Positions 9,706 to 19,261 of a DNA stretch of 34,178 bases are shown here, piece after piece. The stretch is taken from NCBI GenBank assembly GCA_945860605.1, contig CAMAQL010000013.1, forward strand, positions 1-34,178, given 5' to 3'. Made by a program: the position numbers and the translations under genes. The notes under the pieces are model-generated. The model was not told the DNA's origin. It saw nothing but the letters and a program-made list of their open reading frames with translations, and made no database searches. Positions within the stretch are counted from its first letter, which is position 1. Every line of letters starts with the position of its first letter. The DNA comes from Chitinophaga pinensis. Its GTDB lineage: Bacteria > Bacteroidota > Bacteroidia > Chitinophagales > Chitinophagaceae.

Positions 9706-11064
9706 ATGAATCCTCTAACTAACTTGAAACGTATTTATTTTATTGGCATTGGCGGTATTGGCATGAGTGCTTTAGCTAGGTATTTTAATACCCAGGGTGT
9801 TATTGTATCTGGATATGATAAAACACCCACTGCATTGACAGATAGTTTAATTGAAGAGGGGATCTCCATTCATTTTGAAGATGATTTGAATCAAATGGAT
9901 AAAGCCGCTACAGTCATTGTATACACGCCAGCCATTCCTGCAGAACATAGTGAATACAATTACTATAAAGACAATGGATATTTAGTGGTCAAGCGAAGCG
10001 ATGTATTGCAATGGGTGACAGAAAATGCTTTTACAATAGGCATTGCAGGCACACATGGTAAAACAACTACGACTTCGATGACTGCACATATTTTGAGACA
10101 TACAGGATACGGTTGTAACGCATTTTTAGGAGGGATAGCATCTAATTATGATACCAATTTTTGGAGTCATGAAAAAAATGTCGTTGTTGTGGAAGCAGAT
10201 GAATACGACAGAAGCTTTTTAAAATTATCTCCTGATATTGCTGTTATCACAGCTGTTGACCCAGACCATTTAGATATTTATGGCACTGCAGAAGAAGTAT
10301 TAAAAGCATTTGGACAATATGCAGATAAGATTAAACCTGGAGGGATTTTAATTCAGAAATTAGGTACCACTGTAGAGACAAGCGCAACGAATCAAACACT
10401 TGCAACTTATGGGTACAATCAAACACTTGCATCTTACCATACAAGTGCATTAAAAGTGGTGGATGGTTCATATGTTTTTGATTTAGTGCATCCAAAAGGG
10501 ACGCTTAAAAATGTGGTATTGAATATGGGTGGTTTGCACAATGTAGAGAATGCCACAGCTGCAATTGCGATTGCACTCTGCCTTGGTATTGAGGATGAAA
10601 AAATTATTGCTGCTGTGGCAGACTTTAAAGGAGTGAAACGTCGATTTGAATATAAAGTGAAAACGGCTAATAAGGTATTGATAGACGACTACGCACATCA
10701 TCCCGAAGAATTAAGCGCGTTGATTAGTGGTGTTAAAAGTATTTTCCCAAATCAAAAAATGGTTTTAGTCTTTCAACCACACTTATACAGTAGAACACAA
10801 GATCAAGCTGCTGGTTTTTCTGCCACATTGGATCAAGCAGATGAAGTTATTTTATTACCTATCTATCCGGCGAGAGAATTGCCAATACCAGGTGTGACAA
10901 GTGATATGTTATTAGCAGCAATGACTATAGAGAAAAAGCAAGTGATGTCGAAAGAACAACTCATGGATTGGGCTGCTTCTTCAGAAGATAAGTTAATCGT
11001 AATGGCTGGAGCAGGAGATATAGATGTATGTATTAATCAAATTCAAAAAATTCTTACAAAATAG
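9706..11064 (+). CDS. murC: UDP-N-acetylmuramate--L-alanine ligase MurC
   Basis: IYFIGIGGIGMSALARYF, GIAGTHGKTTTTSM, VDPDHLDIY, RRFEYK, DDYAHHPEEL, QPHLYSRT motifs. Confidence 0.96.
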   Translation: MNPLTNLKRIYFIGIGGIGMSALARYFNTQGVIVSGYDKTPTALTDSLIEEGISIHFEDDLNQMDKAATVIVYTPAIPAEHSEYNYYKDNGYLVVKRSDVLQWVTENAFTIGIAGTHGKTTTTSMTAHILRHTGYGCNAFLGGIASNYDTNFWSHEKNVVVVEADEYDRSFLKLSPDIAVITAVDPDHLDIYGTAEEVLKAFGQYADKIKPGGILIQKLGTTVETSATNQTLATYGYNQTLASYHTSALKVVDGSYVFDLVHPKGTLKNVVLNMGGLHNVENATAAIAIALCLGIEDEKIIAAVADFKGVKRRFEYKVKTANKVLIDDYAHHPEELSALISGVKSIFPNQKMVLVFQPHLYSRTQDQAAGFSATLDQADEVILLPIYPARELPIPGVTSDMLLAAMTIEKKQVMSKEQLMDWAASSEDKLIVMAGAGDIDVCINQIQKILTK

Positions 11065-11067
11065 CAC

Positions 11068-12198
11068 ATGAAACAATGGCAAAAAATAGCAATTAGGATT
11101 ATTTGGAGCATAGCTGCTGCAGGGCTAATTGTGCTTTTTGTGGTTTCATGGAAGGCCAAGAGTGCAAAGCAATTAACGAACATACAAGTTGAACTAGTTG
11201 GAGAGCGGACTCAGGCTTTATTTATGGATGAAATTTCTATTCGAGTTATTTTGAATGAACAAGGTGTCCAAGTGGGTATGCCAATTGAAAAAATTAATTT
11301 AACACAGTTAGAACAATTTATTGAAAAAACAGAATGGGTAAAAAATGCAGAATTTTTTATCAATAATAAATTGGTCTTAGAAGTTCAAATCGAACAGAGA
11401 ATCCCAATTGCTCGAATATTTACTGCCAGTGGGGCCTCATTTTATATTGACAATGAAGGTTGGAGACTGCCTTTGAAACAATTGACAGTACTGAATCTTC
11501 CTGTATTTACAGGCTTCCCAACAGATCAGCCAAAATTATCAAAACCAGATAGCACACTGTTAAAAGAGATTTTATTTTTTGCAAAGACCATTCAAAAAGA
11601 TAGTTTTTTCATGGCTCAAGTAGCACAAGTGAATGTAGAACCCAATGGGACTTTCCAAATGGTGCCAACCCTTGGCGATCATGTAGTTTTATTAGGATCG
11701 ACAGCTCAGCTAGAAGATAAATTAAACAGATTATTTACTTTTTATAAAAAAGTGTGGGTAGGTTCTGGAGTTAATGCTTATCAATTCATTGATTGTAGAT
11801 TCGATCATCAAGTTGTGGCCTTAAAAAAAGGCTTACAGCCCATTCAATTTACTAGCGATTTTAAATTGCTTGTAGGGGATTCAACTATGCTGATGCAAGC
11901 TCCTGTTACAAATACAGATAGTATAGTGAAAGCTTCACCAATATTGATAGACTCAGCCAGTCCCGCATCAATAGCTCCATCAAGAACACCACCTGTCAAA
12001 GCAAATAAAGCGGCGCCTGCAAAATTGGCGAAGCCCAAATTGGCAACTGCTTCGTCTAAGCAAAAAGTTCAAGCCAAAACGGCTAAGTCTAAGCCTAAAA
12101 TGAACAATAAACCTAAAAATAACTCGTTAATTAAAAAGAACAAGACTGCGAAGGCCTTAATGCCTAAGAAGTCGAAGTCTCCAACTACGAAAAACTAA
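11068..12198 (+). CDS. ftsQ: FtsQ/DivIB-like cell division protein with long basic low-complexity C-terminal tail
   Basis: N-terminal TM, POTRA-like region (LTNIQVELVGERTQALFMDEISIRVIL), IEQRIPIARIF, position between murC and ftsA. Confidence 0.85.
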   Translation: MKQWQKIAIRIIWSIAAAGLIVLFVVSWKAKSAKQLTNIQVELVGERTQALFMDEISIRVILNEQGVQVGMPIEKINLTQLEQFIEKTEWVKNAEFFINNKLVLEVQIEQRIPIARIFTASGASFYIDNEGWRLPLKQLTVLNLPVFTGFPTDQPKLSKPDSTLLKEILFFAKTIQKDSFFMAQVAQVNVEPNGTFQMVPTLGDHVVLLGSTAQLEDKLNRLFTFYKKVWVGSGVNAYQFIDCRFDHQVVALKKGLQPIQFTSDFKLLVGDSTMLMQAPVTNTDSIVKASPILIDSASPASIAPSRTPPVKANKAAPAKLAKPKLATASSKQKVQAKTAKSKPKMNNKPKNNSLIKKNKTAKALMPKKSKSPTTKN

Positions 12199-12216
12199 CA
12201 ACTAAAACCTATAAAA

Positions 12217-13617
12217 ATGAGTCAGAACGATTCTCCCATCATTGTGGGTCTTGACATTGGTACAACAAAAATTGCAGCGATTGCCGGAAGAAAGAATGAA
12301 TTTGGGAAATTAGAAATCCTTGGATTTGGACGTGCAAATAGTAATGGAGTACAACATGGTCAAGTATTAAATATTGACCAAACCATTAAAGCCATTCAAC
12401 AAGCTTTACAAAATTGCCATTTAAGTAATCCAGATTTAGAAATCCACGAAGTGTATGTGGGTATCGCTGGTCACCATATCAAGAGCTTACAAACAAGAGG
12501 AGATCAAGTAAGACAGGACGCTGAAAATGAGATTCAGGCTTGGGAAATTGAGCAATTGATCAACAACCAAAGAAAAACCTTTATTCCTGCAGGCGATCAA
12601 ATCATTGATGTGATTCCTCAAGAATTTCATGTAGATAATAACCAAAATATTAAGGATCCAGTTGGGGTAAATGGTGTTAAAGTGGGCGCCAATTTCCACA
12701 TCATCACTGGAGACAGAAATGCGATCCGAAATATCAATCGTTCAGTTGAGCGAAGTGGATTGATTACAAAAGATTTAGTATTACAGCCATTGGCATCTGC
12801 TAGTGCTGTTATGAGTGATATAGATATGGAAGCGGGTGTTGCAATTTTGGATATCGGTGGGGGTACAAGTGACCTTGCTGTATTCTACGAAGGTATTTTA
12901 AAACATACTGCTGTGATTCCATTTGGTGGCGAAAACATTACCAATGACATTAGAATGGGATTGGGAGTATTAAAAAGCCAAGCAGAAGCAATGAAAGTGC
13001 AGTTTGGAAGTGCCTTATCTGATGAAGCAAAAGCAAATGCTTATGTAACTATTCCTGGTTTAAAAGGAATGCCTGCAAAAGAAATTAGTGTAAAGAATTT
13101 AGCAGCAATTATACAAGCTAGAATGAGTGAAATTCTTGATTTTGTGACTTACCATTTAAAGCAAGTTGGATTGGATAGCCGAATGTTGAATGGCGGTGTG
13201 ATTTTGACAGGTGGTGGATCTCAATTAAAGCATTTGATTCAATTAACTGAATATATTACTGGTTTGAATGCGAGAATTGGATTGCCAAATGAACATTTAG
13301 CGCCAAATCACATTGATGAATTAAAGAAACCAATGTATTCAACATGTATCGGTTTGATTTTGAAAGGATACAATGATTATGAGCAAAATTATAAAGTGTT
13401 TACAGAAACCTACAAGAAGGTGGAAGTGCCTAAGGCATTAACTGTAAATAATACTGTATCAAGTCATCCAAATACTGCTCAAAGAGCCAATCCACAACAA
13501 GTTGTAACAACTGTTTCTGAGGAGCAAATTGAAAAAAGAAAAAGTAAGTTCTGGGATCGTTTCAAGAACAACTTGATCGAAATTTTTAACGAAGAAGAAG
13601 ACAAACCTTTAGCATAA
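12217..13617 (+). CDS. ftsA: Cell division protein FtsA (actin-like ATPase)
   Basis: IVGLDIGTTKIAAIAGR, AILDIGGGTSDLAVF, GGVILTGGGSQLKHL; C-terminal amphipathic KFWDRFKNNLIEIFNEEED. Confidence 0.95.
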   Translation: MSQNDSPIIVGLDIGTTKIAAIAGRKNEFGKLEILGFGRANSNGVQHGQVLNIDQTIKAIQQALQNCHLSNPDLEIHEVYVGIAGHHIKSLQTRGDQVRQDAENEIQAWEIEQLINNQRKTFIPAGDQIIDVIPQEFHVDNNQNIKDPVGVNGVKVGANFHIITGDRNAIRNINRSVERSGLITKDLVLQPLASASAVMSDIDMEAGVAILDIGGGTSDLAVFYEGILKHTAVIPFGGENITNDIRMGLGVLKSQAEAMKVQFGSALSDEAKANAYVTIPGLKGMPAKEISVKNLAAIIQARMSEILDFVTYHLKQVGLDSRMLNGGVILTGGGSQLKHLIQLTEYITGLNARIGLPNEHLAPNHIDELKKPMYSTCIGLILKGYNDYEQNYKVFTETYKKVEVPKALTVNNTVSSHPNTAQRANPQQVVTTVSEEQIEKRKSKFWDRFKNNLIEIFNEEEDKPLA

Positions 13618-13719
13618 AATTACCCACATATCGTTTATAACTTATAGAATTTAATCGATTGAAAATAAGTAATTTAGACCCAATTACGACCAACTAACCT
13701 GACAAAAAAACAATTTCGA

Positions 13720-15720
13720 ATGATACAATTTGACTTACCTAAACAAAAATCATCCATCATCAAAGTACTTGGTGTTGGCGGAGGAGGAAGCAATGCCGTT
13801 AACTTCATGTTTCAACAAGATATTGAAGGGGTAGATTTTATCATATGCAACACAGATTCTAAGGCGATAGAACAAAGCCAAGTACCTAATAAAATTCAAT
13901 TAGGACCACATTTGACCCAAGGTTTGGGTGCTGGTGCGGATCCTTCTGTAGGTAAAATGGCCACCGAAGAATCTTTAGAAGAGATTAAAAGAATTTTAGA
14001 AGTGAATACCAAAATGGCATTCATCACAGTTGGAATGGGAGGCGGAACTGGAACAGGAGGTGCGCCAATCATTGCAAAAATTTGTAAAGATTTAGGCATT
14101 TTAACTGTAGGTATTGTGACGACTCCATTTGGTTTTGAAGGACCACGTCGTCAAAAACAAGCCGAGGAAGGAATCAATGAATTGAAGCCTTATGTAGATA
14201 CTTTATTGGTGATTTCGAATGACAAATTACGCGTACAGTATGGTAATTTGAAAATGAAAGAAGCATTCACTAAAGCAGACAATGTATTAGCTACTGCAGC
14301 AAAATGTATTACAGACGTGATCAACAGCCGCGGTCATATCATTGTTGACTTTGCCGATGTTTGTACAGTGATGAAGAACGGAGGTGTTGCCATCTTAGGA
14401 AAGGCAGAAGTTGCTGGAGAAGATAGAGCAGAAAGAGCCATCGAAGAAGCTTTGAATTCACCATTGTTGAATGACAATGATATCAAAGGTGCAAAATGGA
14501 TTTTATTAAATATCAATAGTGCCGAAGGGGATTATGAATGTAGTATGGATGAATTAGAAACCATTAATACTATTTTACGTGCGCGTACAGGTGAACACAG
14601 CGATGTGATCATGGGTATGGGCTATGATGAAAGTTTAGGTGATAAATTAGGTATTACTTTAATTGCAACTGGATTTGAACATAAAGATCCATTTAAAAAA
14701 GAAGCAGTGAAGGAAGTAGAAGCACCATTAGAAGAAAAAATAATGATGACTTTACAATCAGAACAATCAGAACAATCAGAGCAATCAGAACAAACTCCAG
14801 CAATTGAACCCACTGATATCAGTGCACCCAATGATCTAATAGCTCCAGAATTGACAGAAGCTGCAGCAGTATTGGATGCCGTTGAAATTACAGTAGATGA
14901 AATTGAAATTCCAATGGATGAATTAACACCTACAATGCAAGAGTTTGTGATGCCTGAAATGAGTAATGTATATGTTTCAGCACCAGATTATGACGAAGAA
15001 GAGGAAGAAGTAAGTCCTGTATTTGAAGCAATAGAAACAAGTTTTGAAGAAGAAGTGATATCACAAGAAATAGTTTTAGAAGATTTTAATGCATCTTTTG
15101 AGGAAGAAGAAGTTTCAGAAGTATTTGAATTGAATATGGAAGAGGAAGAAGCTCCAAGTTTCACGACTGAATTTGTGTTGAACAAGCCTTTAAATATTTA
15201 TGCAGAAGCAGAATTAGAAGCTACGCCTGAACCATCAATGCCAACGAACAATGAGGTAATTGCTACTACAGTTGTTTTTGAATCAATTGAACCAATAGCA
15301 ACAGAAATAGCAGCAGCAACAGAAAACGTAGAGACCTCATTTAGAAATGTAGAAATGGATACTGAAGAAGAGCCTACTATGCAATTGGTGATGCGCGAAG
15401 AATCAGTAGTAGCGCAACAAAACAGACCACAGCACTCTAGTTTTGATATCTCTTTAGATAATTCAGAAGAGCAAAGACGCAAAGTGGCTGAGCGTATTCA
15501 AAAATTAAGAAATTTATCTTTCAATATTAACAATGGTTCGGATCCTGGTGTAGAGTTTGATGCAGTACCTGCCTATGTTAGAAGAAATTTGGATTTGTTT
15601 GGTAATACCATGGCTTCGGTAGAAAACTATTACAGTAAGTACACAGTGGAGCAAGACGAGAACAACCAAACACAGATTTCTACCATCAATTCGTTCTTGG
15701 ATGGTAAAAAGCCTGATTAA
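13720..15720 (+). CDS. ftsZ: Cell division protein FtsZ with long acidic C-terminal linker
   Basis: IKVLGVGGGGSNAVNFM, NTDSKA, GMGGGTGTGGAPIIA tubulin signature, TPFGFEG; C-terminal PAYVRRNLDLF and ISTINSFLDGKKPD. Confidence 0.97.
   Translation: MIQFDLPKQKSSIIKVLGVGGGGSNAVNFMFQQDIEGVDFIICNTDSKAIEQSQVPNKIQLGPHLTQGLGAGADPSVGKMATEESLEEIKRILEVNTKMAFITVGMGGGTGTGGAPIIAKICKDLGILTVGIVTTPFGFEGPRRQKQAEEGINELKPYVDTLLVISNDKLRVQYGNLKMKEAFTKADNVLATAAKCITDVINSRGHIIVDFADVCTVMKNGGVAILGKAEVAGEDRAERAIEEALNSPLLNDNDIKGAKWILLNINSAEGDYECSMDELETINTILRARTGEHSDVIMGMGYDESLGDKLGITLIATGFEHKDPFKKEAVKEVEAPLEEKIMMTLQSEQSEQSEQSEQTPAIEPTDISAPNDLIAPELTEAAAVLDAVEITVDEIEIPMDELTPTMQEFVMPEMSNVYVSAPDYDEEEEEVSPVFEAIETSFEEEVISQEIVLEDFNASFEEEEVSEVFELNMEEEEAPSFTTEFVLNKPLNIYAEAELEATPEPSMPTNNEVIATTVVFESIEPIATEIAAATENVETSFRNVEMDTEEEPTMQLVMREESVVAQQNRPQHSSFDISLDNSEEQRRKVAERIQKLRNLSFNINNGSDPGVEFDAVPAYVRRNLDLFGNTMASVENYYSKYTVEQDENNQTQISTINSFLDGKKPD
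14755..14793 (+). repeat. 9-bp tandem repeat CAATCAGAA (about 4.3 units) in frame in the ftsZ linker, encoding (QSE)n
   Basis: Direct reading: CAATCAGAA CAATCAGAA CAATCAGAG CAATCAGAA CAA. Confidence 0.95.
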
Positions 15721-15752
15721 AATCGTTTTTATAGAACAGTTGATTTAGTTGG

Positions 15753-15782
15753 AACCCTGCCTGTAAAGGCGGGGTTTTTTTA
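15753..15782 (+). terminator. Rho-independent terminator after ftsZ
   Basis: Stem AACCCTGCC / GGCGGGGTT (one GU pair), loop TGTAAA, followed by a T tract. Confidence 0.88.
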
Positions 15783-15795
15783 TTTACCTTTAGGT

Positions 15796-16743
15796 ATGCA
15801 AACAATACTTATTACAGGTGGAACAGGGATGGTTGGACAATCTTTAACCAACGTTTTATTAGCCAAAGGGTATCAAGTGATTGTGTTAACTAGACAAAAA
15901 AAGCAATCCAGTCGATCACATTTTTCTTTTGCACAATGGGATCTCAGTAAAGGTTGGATAGATCCAGCTGCTATTGCTGCTGCAGATTATATCATTCATT
16001 TAGCAGGAGAGGGTGTGGCGGATAAAAGATGGACTGCTGCAAGAAAAAAAGCCATTTTAGATAGCAGAGTTAATTCAAGTGCTTTGCTTGTAAAAGTATT
16101 AAAGGAAAATCCAAATAAAGTGAAAGCGATTGTTGCTGCATCTGCGATTGGTTGGTATGGTCCAGATAATGAAAAAAGTAAACAATCAGGTTTTGTAGAA
16201 ACAGATGTAGTTGATTCAAGTTTCTTAGGTGACACTTGTAGACAATGGGAGGAAAGCATGCATCCAGTCAAAGCATTGGGGATTCGACTTGTTACCATTC
16301 GCATTGGCATTGTTTTTAATAAAATGGGTGGTGCATTGGCTGAATTTATGAAGCCAGCAAAGCTAGGGGCAGCTGCGATATTAGGGGATGGTCAACAAAT
16401 GGTAAGTTGGATTCATCAGCAAGACCTGAATCGCTTAATGCTATTTGCATTAGAACAGGAACAAGTTGAGGGCGTTTATAATGCAGTCGCGCCTGATCCT
16501 GTCAACAATGCAATATTAACAAAAGCGATTGCGAGTCGTTTTCATACATGGGCGATTCCTTTCCATGTGCCTAGCTTTATTTTAAAAGTAATGCTAGGAG
16601 AAATGAGTGTTGAAGTTCTGAAAAGTGCCAAAGTAAGCGCATCAAAAATTCTTGCAGCCGGATTTAAATTTGACTATGCAAGTATGGATGAAGCTTTAGA
16701 CGACTTATTAATTTCTAATTGGTCTTCCAGAAGTAATCACTGA
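15796..16743 (+). CDS. YfcH/TIGR01777-type NAD(P)-dependent epimerase (SDR family)
   Basis: ILITGGTGMVGQSLTNVLLAKGYQVIVLTR Rossmann start; IHLAGEGVADKRWTAARKKAILDSRV is characteristic of this family. Confidence 0.9.
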   Translation: MQTILITGGTGMVGQSLTNVLLAKGYQVIVLTRQKKQSSRSHFSFAQWDLSKGWIDPAAIAAADYIIHLAGEGVADKRWTAARKKAILDSRVNSSALLVKVLKENPNKVKAIVAASAIGWYGPDNEKSKQSGFVETDVVDSSFLGDTCRQWEESMHPVKALGIRLVTIRIGIVFNKMGGALAEFMKPAKLGAAAILGDGQQMVSWIHQQDLNRLMLFALEQEQVEGVYNAVAPDPVNNAILTKAIASRFHTWAIPFHVPSFILKVMLGEMSVEVLKSAKVSASKILAAGFKFDYASMDEALDDLLISNWSSRSNH

Positions 16744-19080
16744 TTGAATACGCTCTAAAGTTTTCTTTTCACCACAAAGACTTAAGAAAGCTTCACGTTC
16801 TAAATTCAATAAATATTGTTCGTTCACAACTGTTGCTTCACTAAGTTCACCACCACACATTACATAAGCTAATTTACGAGCAACCAATGCATCATGGTCT
16901 GTCGCATAGCCGCCACGCCACATGCCATTGATACCAGCATATAATGCGCCAAGCCCAGCCTTACCCATGACTTTAATATCATTGCGTTGGATTGGTTGTG
17001 TATAACCAGCATTAAAAAGTTCAAGCACTTGTTCTTTCGCTTTTGCAATACGTCTAGATTGATTCAGTATAATTTGATCTTGTCCTTTTCTAAAAATGCC
17101 CATCTCCATTGCTTCATGCGCCGATGTAGCTACTTTAGCTGTTGCAATTTGAAGGAATCTATTTTTTAATGTAATTGTTTCAGGTTCTTCTGCATGCATT
17201 TCATCAGAAGCACGTAATACTAATTCTTTGGTACCACCTCCGCCAGGAATCACACCAATCCCTAATTCAACCAATCCAATATAAGTTTCTGCAGCTGCAC
17301 AAATAGCGTCTGCATGTAAGTTCAGTTCACATCCGCCACCCAAGCACAATCCATGTGGTGCAGTCACAACAGGGATAGACGAATAACGAACACGCATCAT
17401 GGTGTTTTGAAAAGTACGCACGGCCATATCTAGTTCCTCATAATCTTGTTCAATTGCTAACATAAAAATCATGCCCACATTTGCACCAGCACTAAATAAA
17501 TTGCCTTCATTGGCAATCACTAAACCTTTACTTTGTTCTTCGGATAGTTGAATGGCTTTATTCAATCCTTGTAATACTTCGCCACCAATGCTATTCATCT
17601 TGGTATTCCAATTAAATCCAAATACATCCTCCCCAATATCTACTAAGTTGCAAGCGCTATTTTTCCAAATTGTTTTTTCTTTAAAATCAGATAGGATTAT
17701 AAAGGACTCAGCACCTGGAATCAACACATAATCACTTGTAACAATATCATAATAATAACGCTTACCATTTTTAGTGGTGTAAAAGGATAAGCCTTTAGCC
17801 ACCATCGTTTCAACCCATGGTGCAACTGCATTTCCTGCTGCTTTCATGTCCTTAATTACAGATTCAATACCTAATTCGTTCCAAGATTCAAATGCACCAA
17901 TTTCCCATCCAAATCCAGCTTTTAAGGCATCATCCACACGGTATAATTCATCACTAATTTCTGGAATACGGTGACTGATATAAGAAAATAAAGCGTGGTG
18001 GAATGCTTGAATAAATTGTCCTGCTTTATCTTTTGAATGGTACAATAGTTTCAACCTTGCTGGTAAATTGTCTACCGCTTTAGCAGCATCAATAGAAGCC
18101 ATTTTTGTTTTCTTACGAGGCTCATATTCAAGGGTCGCTAAATTTAAAGTCAATATTTCTTTGCTAGTAGCTGTCTTCACTTTTTTGAAAAAACCTTGTC
18201 CTGTTTTGTCGCCTAACCAATTTTGTTCCACCATTTTTACCAACCAACTAGGCAGTGTAAAACTTGCTTTTGCTTCGTCATTGGGACAGTTTTCTGCTAC
18301 ACCAGCAGCCACTTTTACTAAAGTATCAATACCAACTACATCGGCAGTTCTGAAAGTGGCAGATTTTGGACGACCTAAAATTGGACCTGTCAAGGATTCA
18401 ACTTCGTCAATGGTCAATCCCATTTTTTCCATGATATGGAGTACACTCATCATGCTAAAAACGCCCACTCTATTGGCTATAAATGCAGGGGTGTCTTTAC
18501 ATAAAACGGTTGTTTTGCCTAAAAATACATCCCCATAATGCATATGAAAATCAATCACTGACTGATCTGTTTTTGGGGTCGGGATGATTTCAAGTAATCT
18601 TAAATATCTTGGTGGATTAAAAAAGTGCGTTCCACAAAAATGTTTTTGAAAATCTTCTGAACGACCTTCTGCCATTAAATGAATTGGAATGCCAGAAGTA
18701 TTAGAGCTTACCAATGTTCCTGGTTTGCGGTATTGTTCTACTTGATCATAAATTGTTTTTTTAATGTCCAATCTTTCAACCACTACTTCTATGATCCAAT
18801 CGGCGTTTGCAATCTTGGACATATCGTCTGTGAAATTTCCGGTACGAATATTTTTAGTAAATGCACTAGAATAAATAGGGGAAGGATTTGATTTGATCGA
18901 AGCCTGCAATGCATCATTCACTAGTTTGTTTCTTTCTTTACTATTGGCACTTTCTTCCGCACCTGTTTGTAAACGATCTAACAATAAAACTTGCACGCCA
19001 ATGCCTGCAAAATGACATGCGATTCTTGAACCCATCACACCACTTCCAAGGATCACGACCTGCTTTATAGTTGGTTGCAT
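16708..19080 (-). CDS. fadN: Fused 3-hydroxyacyl-CoA dehydrogenase / enoyl-CoA hydratase (FadN-like domain order)
   Basis: N-terminal VVILGSGVMGSRIACHFAGIGVQVLLLD and FNPPRYLRLLEIIPT, FIANRVG (HAD); C-terminal LGGGCELNLHADAICAAAETYIGLVELGIGVIPGGGGTKEL (crotonase). Confidence 0.9.
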   Translation of the reverse strand: MQPTIKQVVILGSGVMGSRIACHFAGIGVQVLLLDRLQTGAEESANSKERNKLVNDALQASIKSNPSPIYSSAFTKNIRTGNFTDDMSKIANADWIIEVVVERLDIKKTIYDQVEQYRKPGTLVSSNTSGIPIHLMAEGRSEDFQKHFCGTHFFNPPRYLRLLEIIPTPKTDQSVIDFHMHYGDVFLGKTTVLCKDTPAFIANRVGVFSMMSVLHIMEKMGLTIDEVESLTGPILGRPKSATFRTADVVGIDTLVKVAAGVAENCPNDEAKASFTLPSWLVKMVEQNWLGDKTGQGFFKKVKTATSKEILTLNLATLEYEPRKKTKMASIDAAKAVDNLPARLKLLYHSKDKAGQFIQAFHHALFSYISHRIPEISDELYRVDDALKAGFGWEIGAFESWNELGIESVIKDMKAAGNAVAPWVETMVAKGLSFYTTKNGKRYYYDIVTSDYVLIPGAESFIILSDFKEKTIWKNSACNLVDIGEDVFGFNWNTKMNSIGGEVLQGLNKAIQLSEEQSKGLVIANEGNLFSAGANVGMIFMLAIEQDYEELDMAVRTFQNTMMRVRYSSIPVVTAPHGLCLGGGCELNLHADAICAAAETYIGLVELGIGVIPGGGGTKELVLRASDEMHAEEPETITLKNRFLQIATAKVATSAHEAMEMGIFRKGQDQIILNQSRRIAKAKEQVLELFNAGYTQPIQRNDIKVMGKAGLGALYAGINGMWRGGYATDHDALVARKLAYVMCGGELSEATVVNEQYLLNLEREAFLSLCGEKKTLERIQSVITSGRPIRN

Positions 19081-19223
19081 AGTATAGCTTTTCGTAAAAT
19101 TAGTTAGTTATGCAACTATTTTCAAAAATTATTTTCATTTTTACAAAAAAAGGGTCAAAATCACCTTTGGTTGCCTCTTTTAACCTTTCAACAAAACCAA
19201 GTGGAGGGTTCCGCGCTTTAGAG

Positions 19224-19231
19224 TACATTTG
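19224..19231 (+). promoter_or_regulatory. Candidate Bacteroidota -7 element TACATTTG upstream of ABC ATPase
   Basis: Exact match to TAnnTTTG; 30 bp upstream of ATG 19262; no well-spaced -33 TTTG seen. Confidence 0.45.
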
Positions 19232-19261
19232 TAAAAGCAAGAAATTCGTAAATTATATACT

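Noticed and set aside
13618-13719. ftsA-ftsZ intergenic region as an ftsZ promoter
   Set aside because: It is the largest gap in the dcw cluster and likely regulatory, but I could not find a convincing TTTG-N19-21-TAnnTTTG match.
15198-15482. 94-aa minus-strand ORF antisense to ftsZ (and 14622-14831, 14988-15185)
   Set aside because: Ser/Thr-rich mirror of the Glu-rich ftsZ linker; the open frame is a by-product of GAA/GAG codon bias, with no recognisable domain.
18068-18538. 156-aa plus-strand ORF inside the FadN-like gene
   Set aside because: Antisense to a well-supported long gene; composition is typical of shadow ORFs and no family is recognised.
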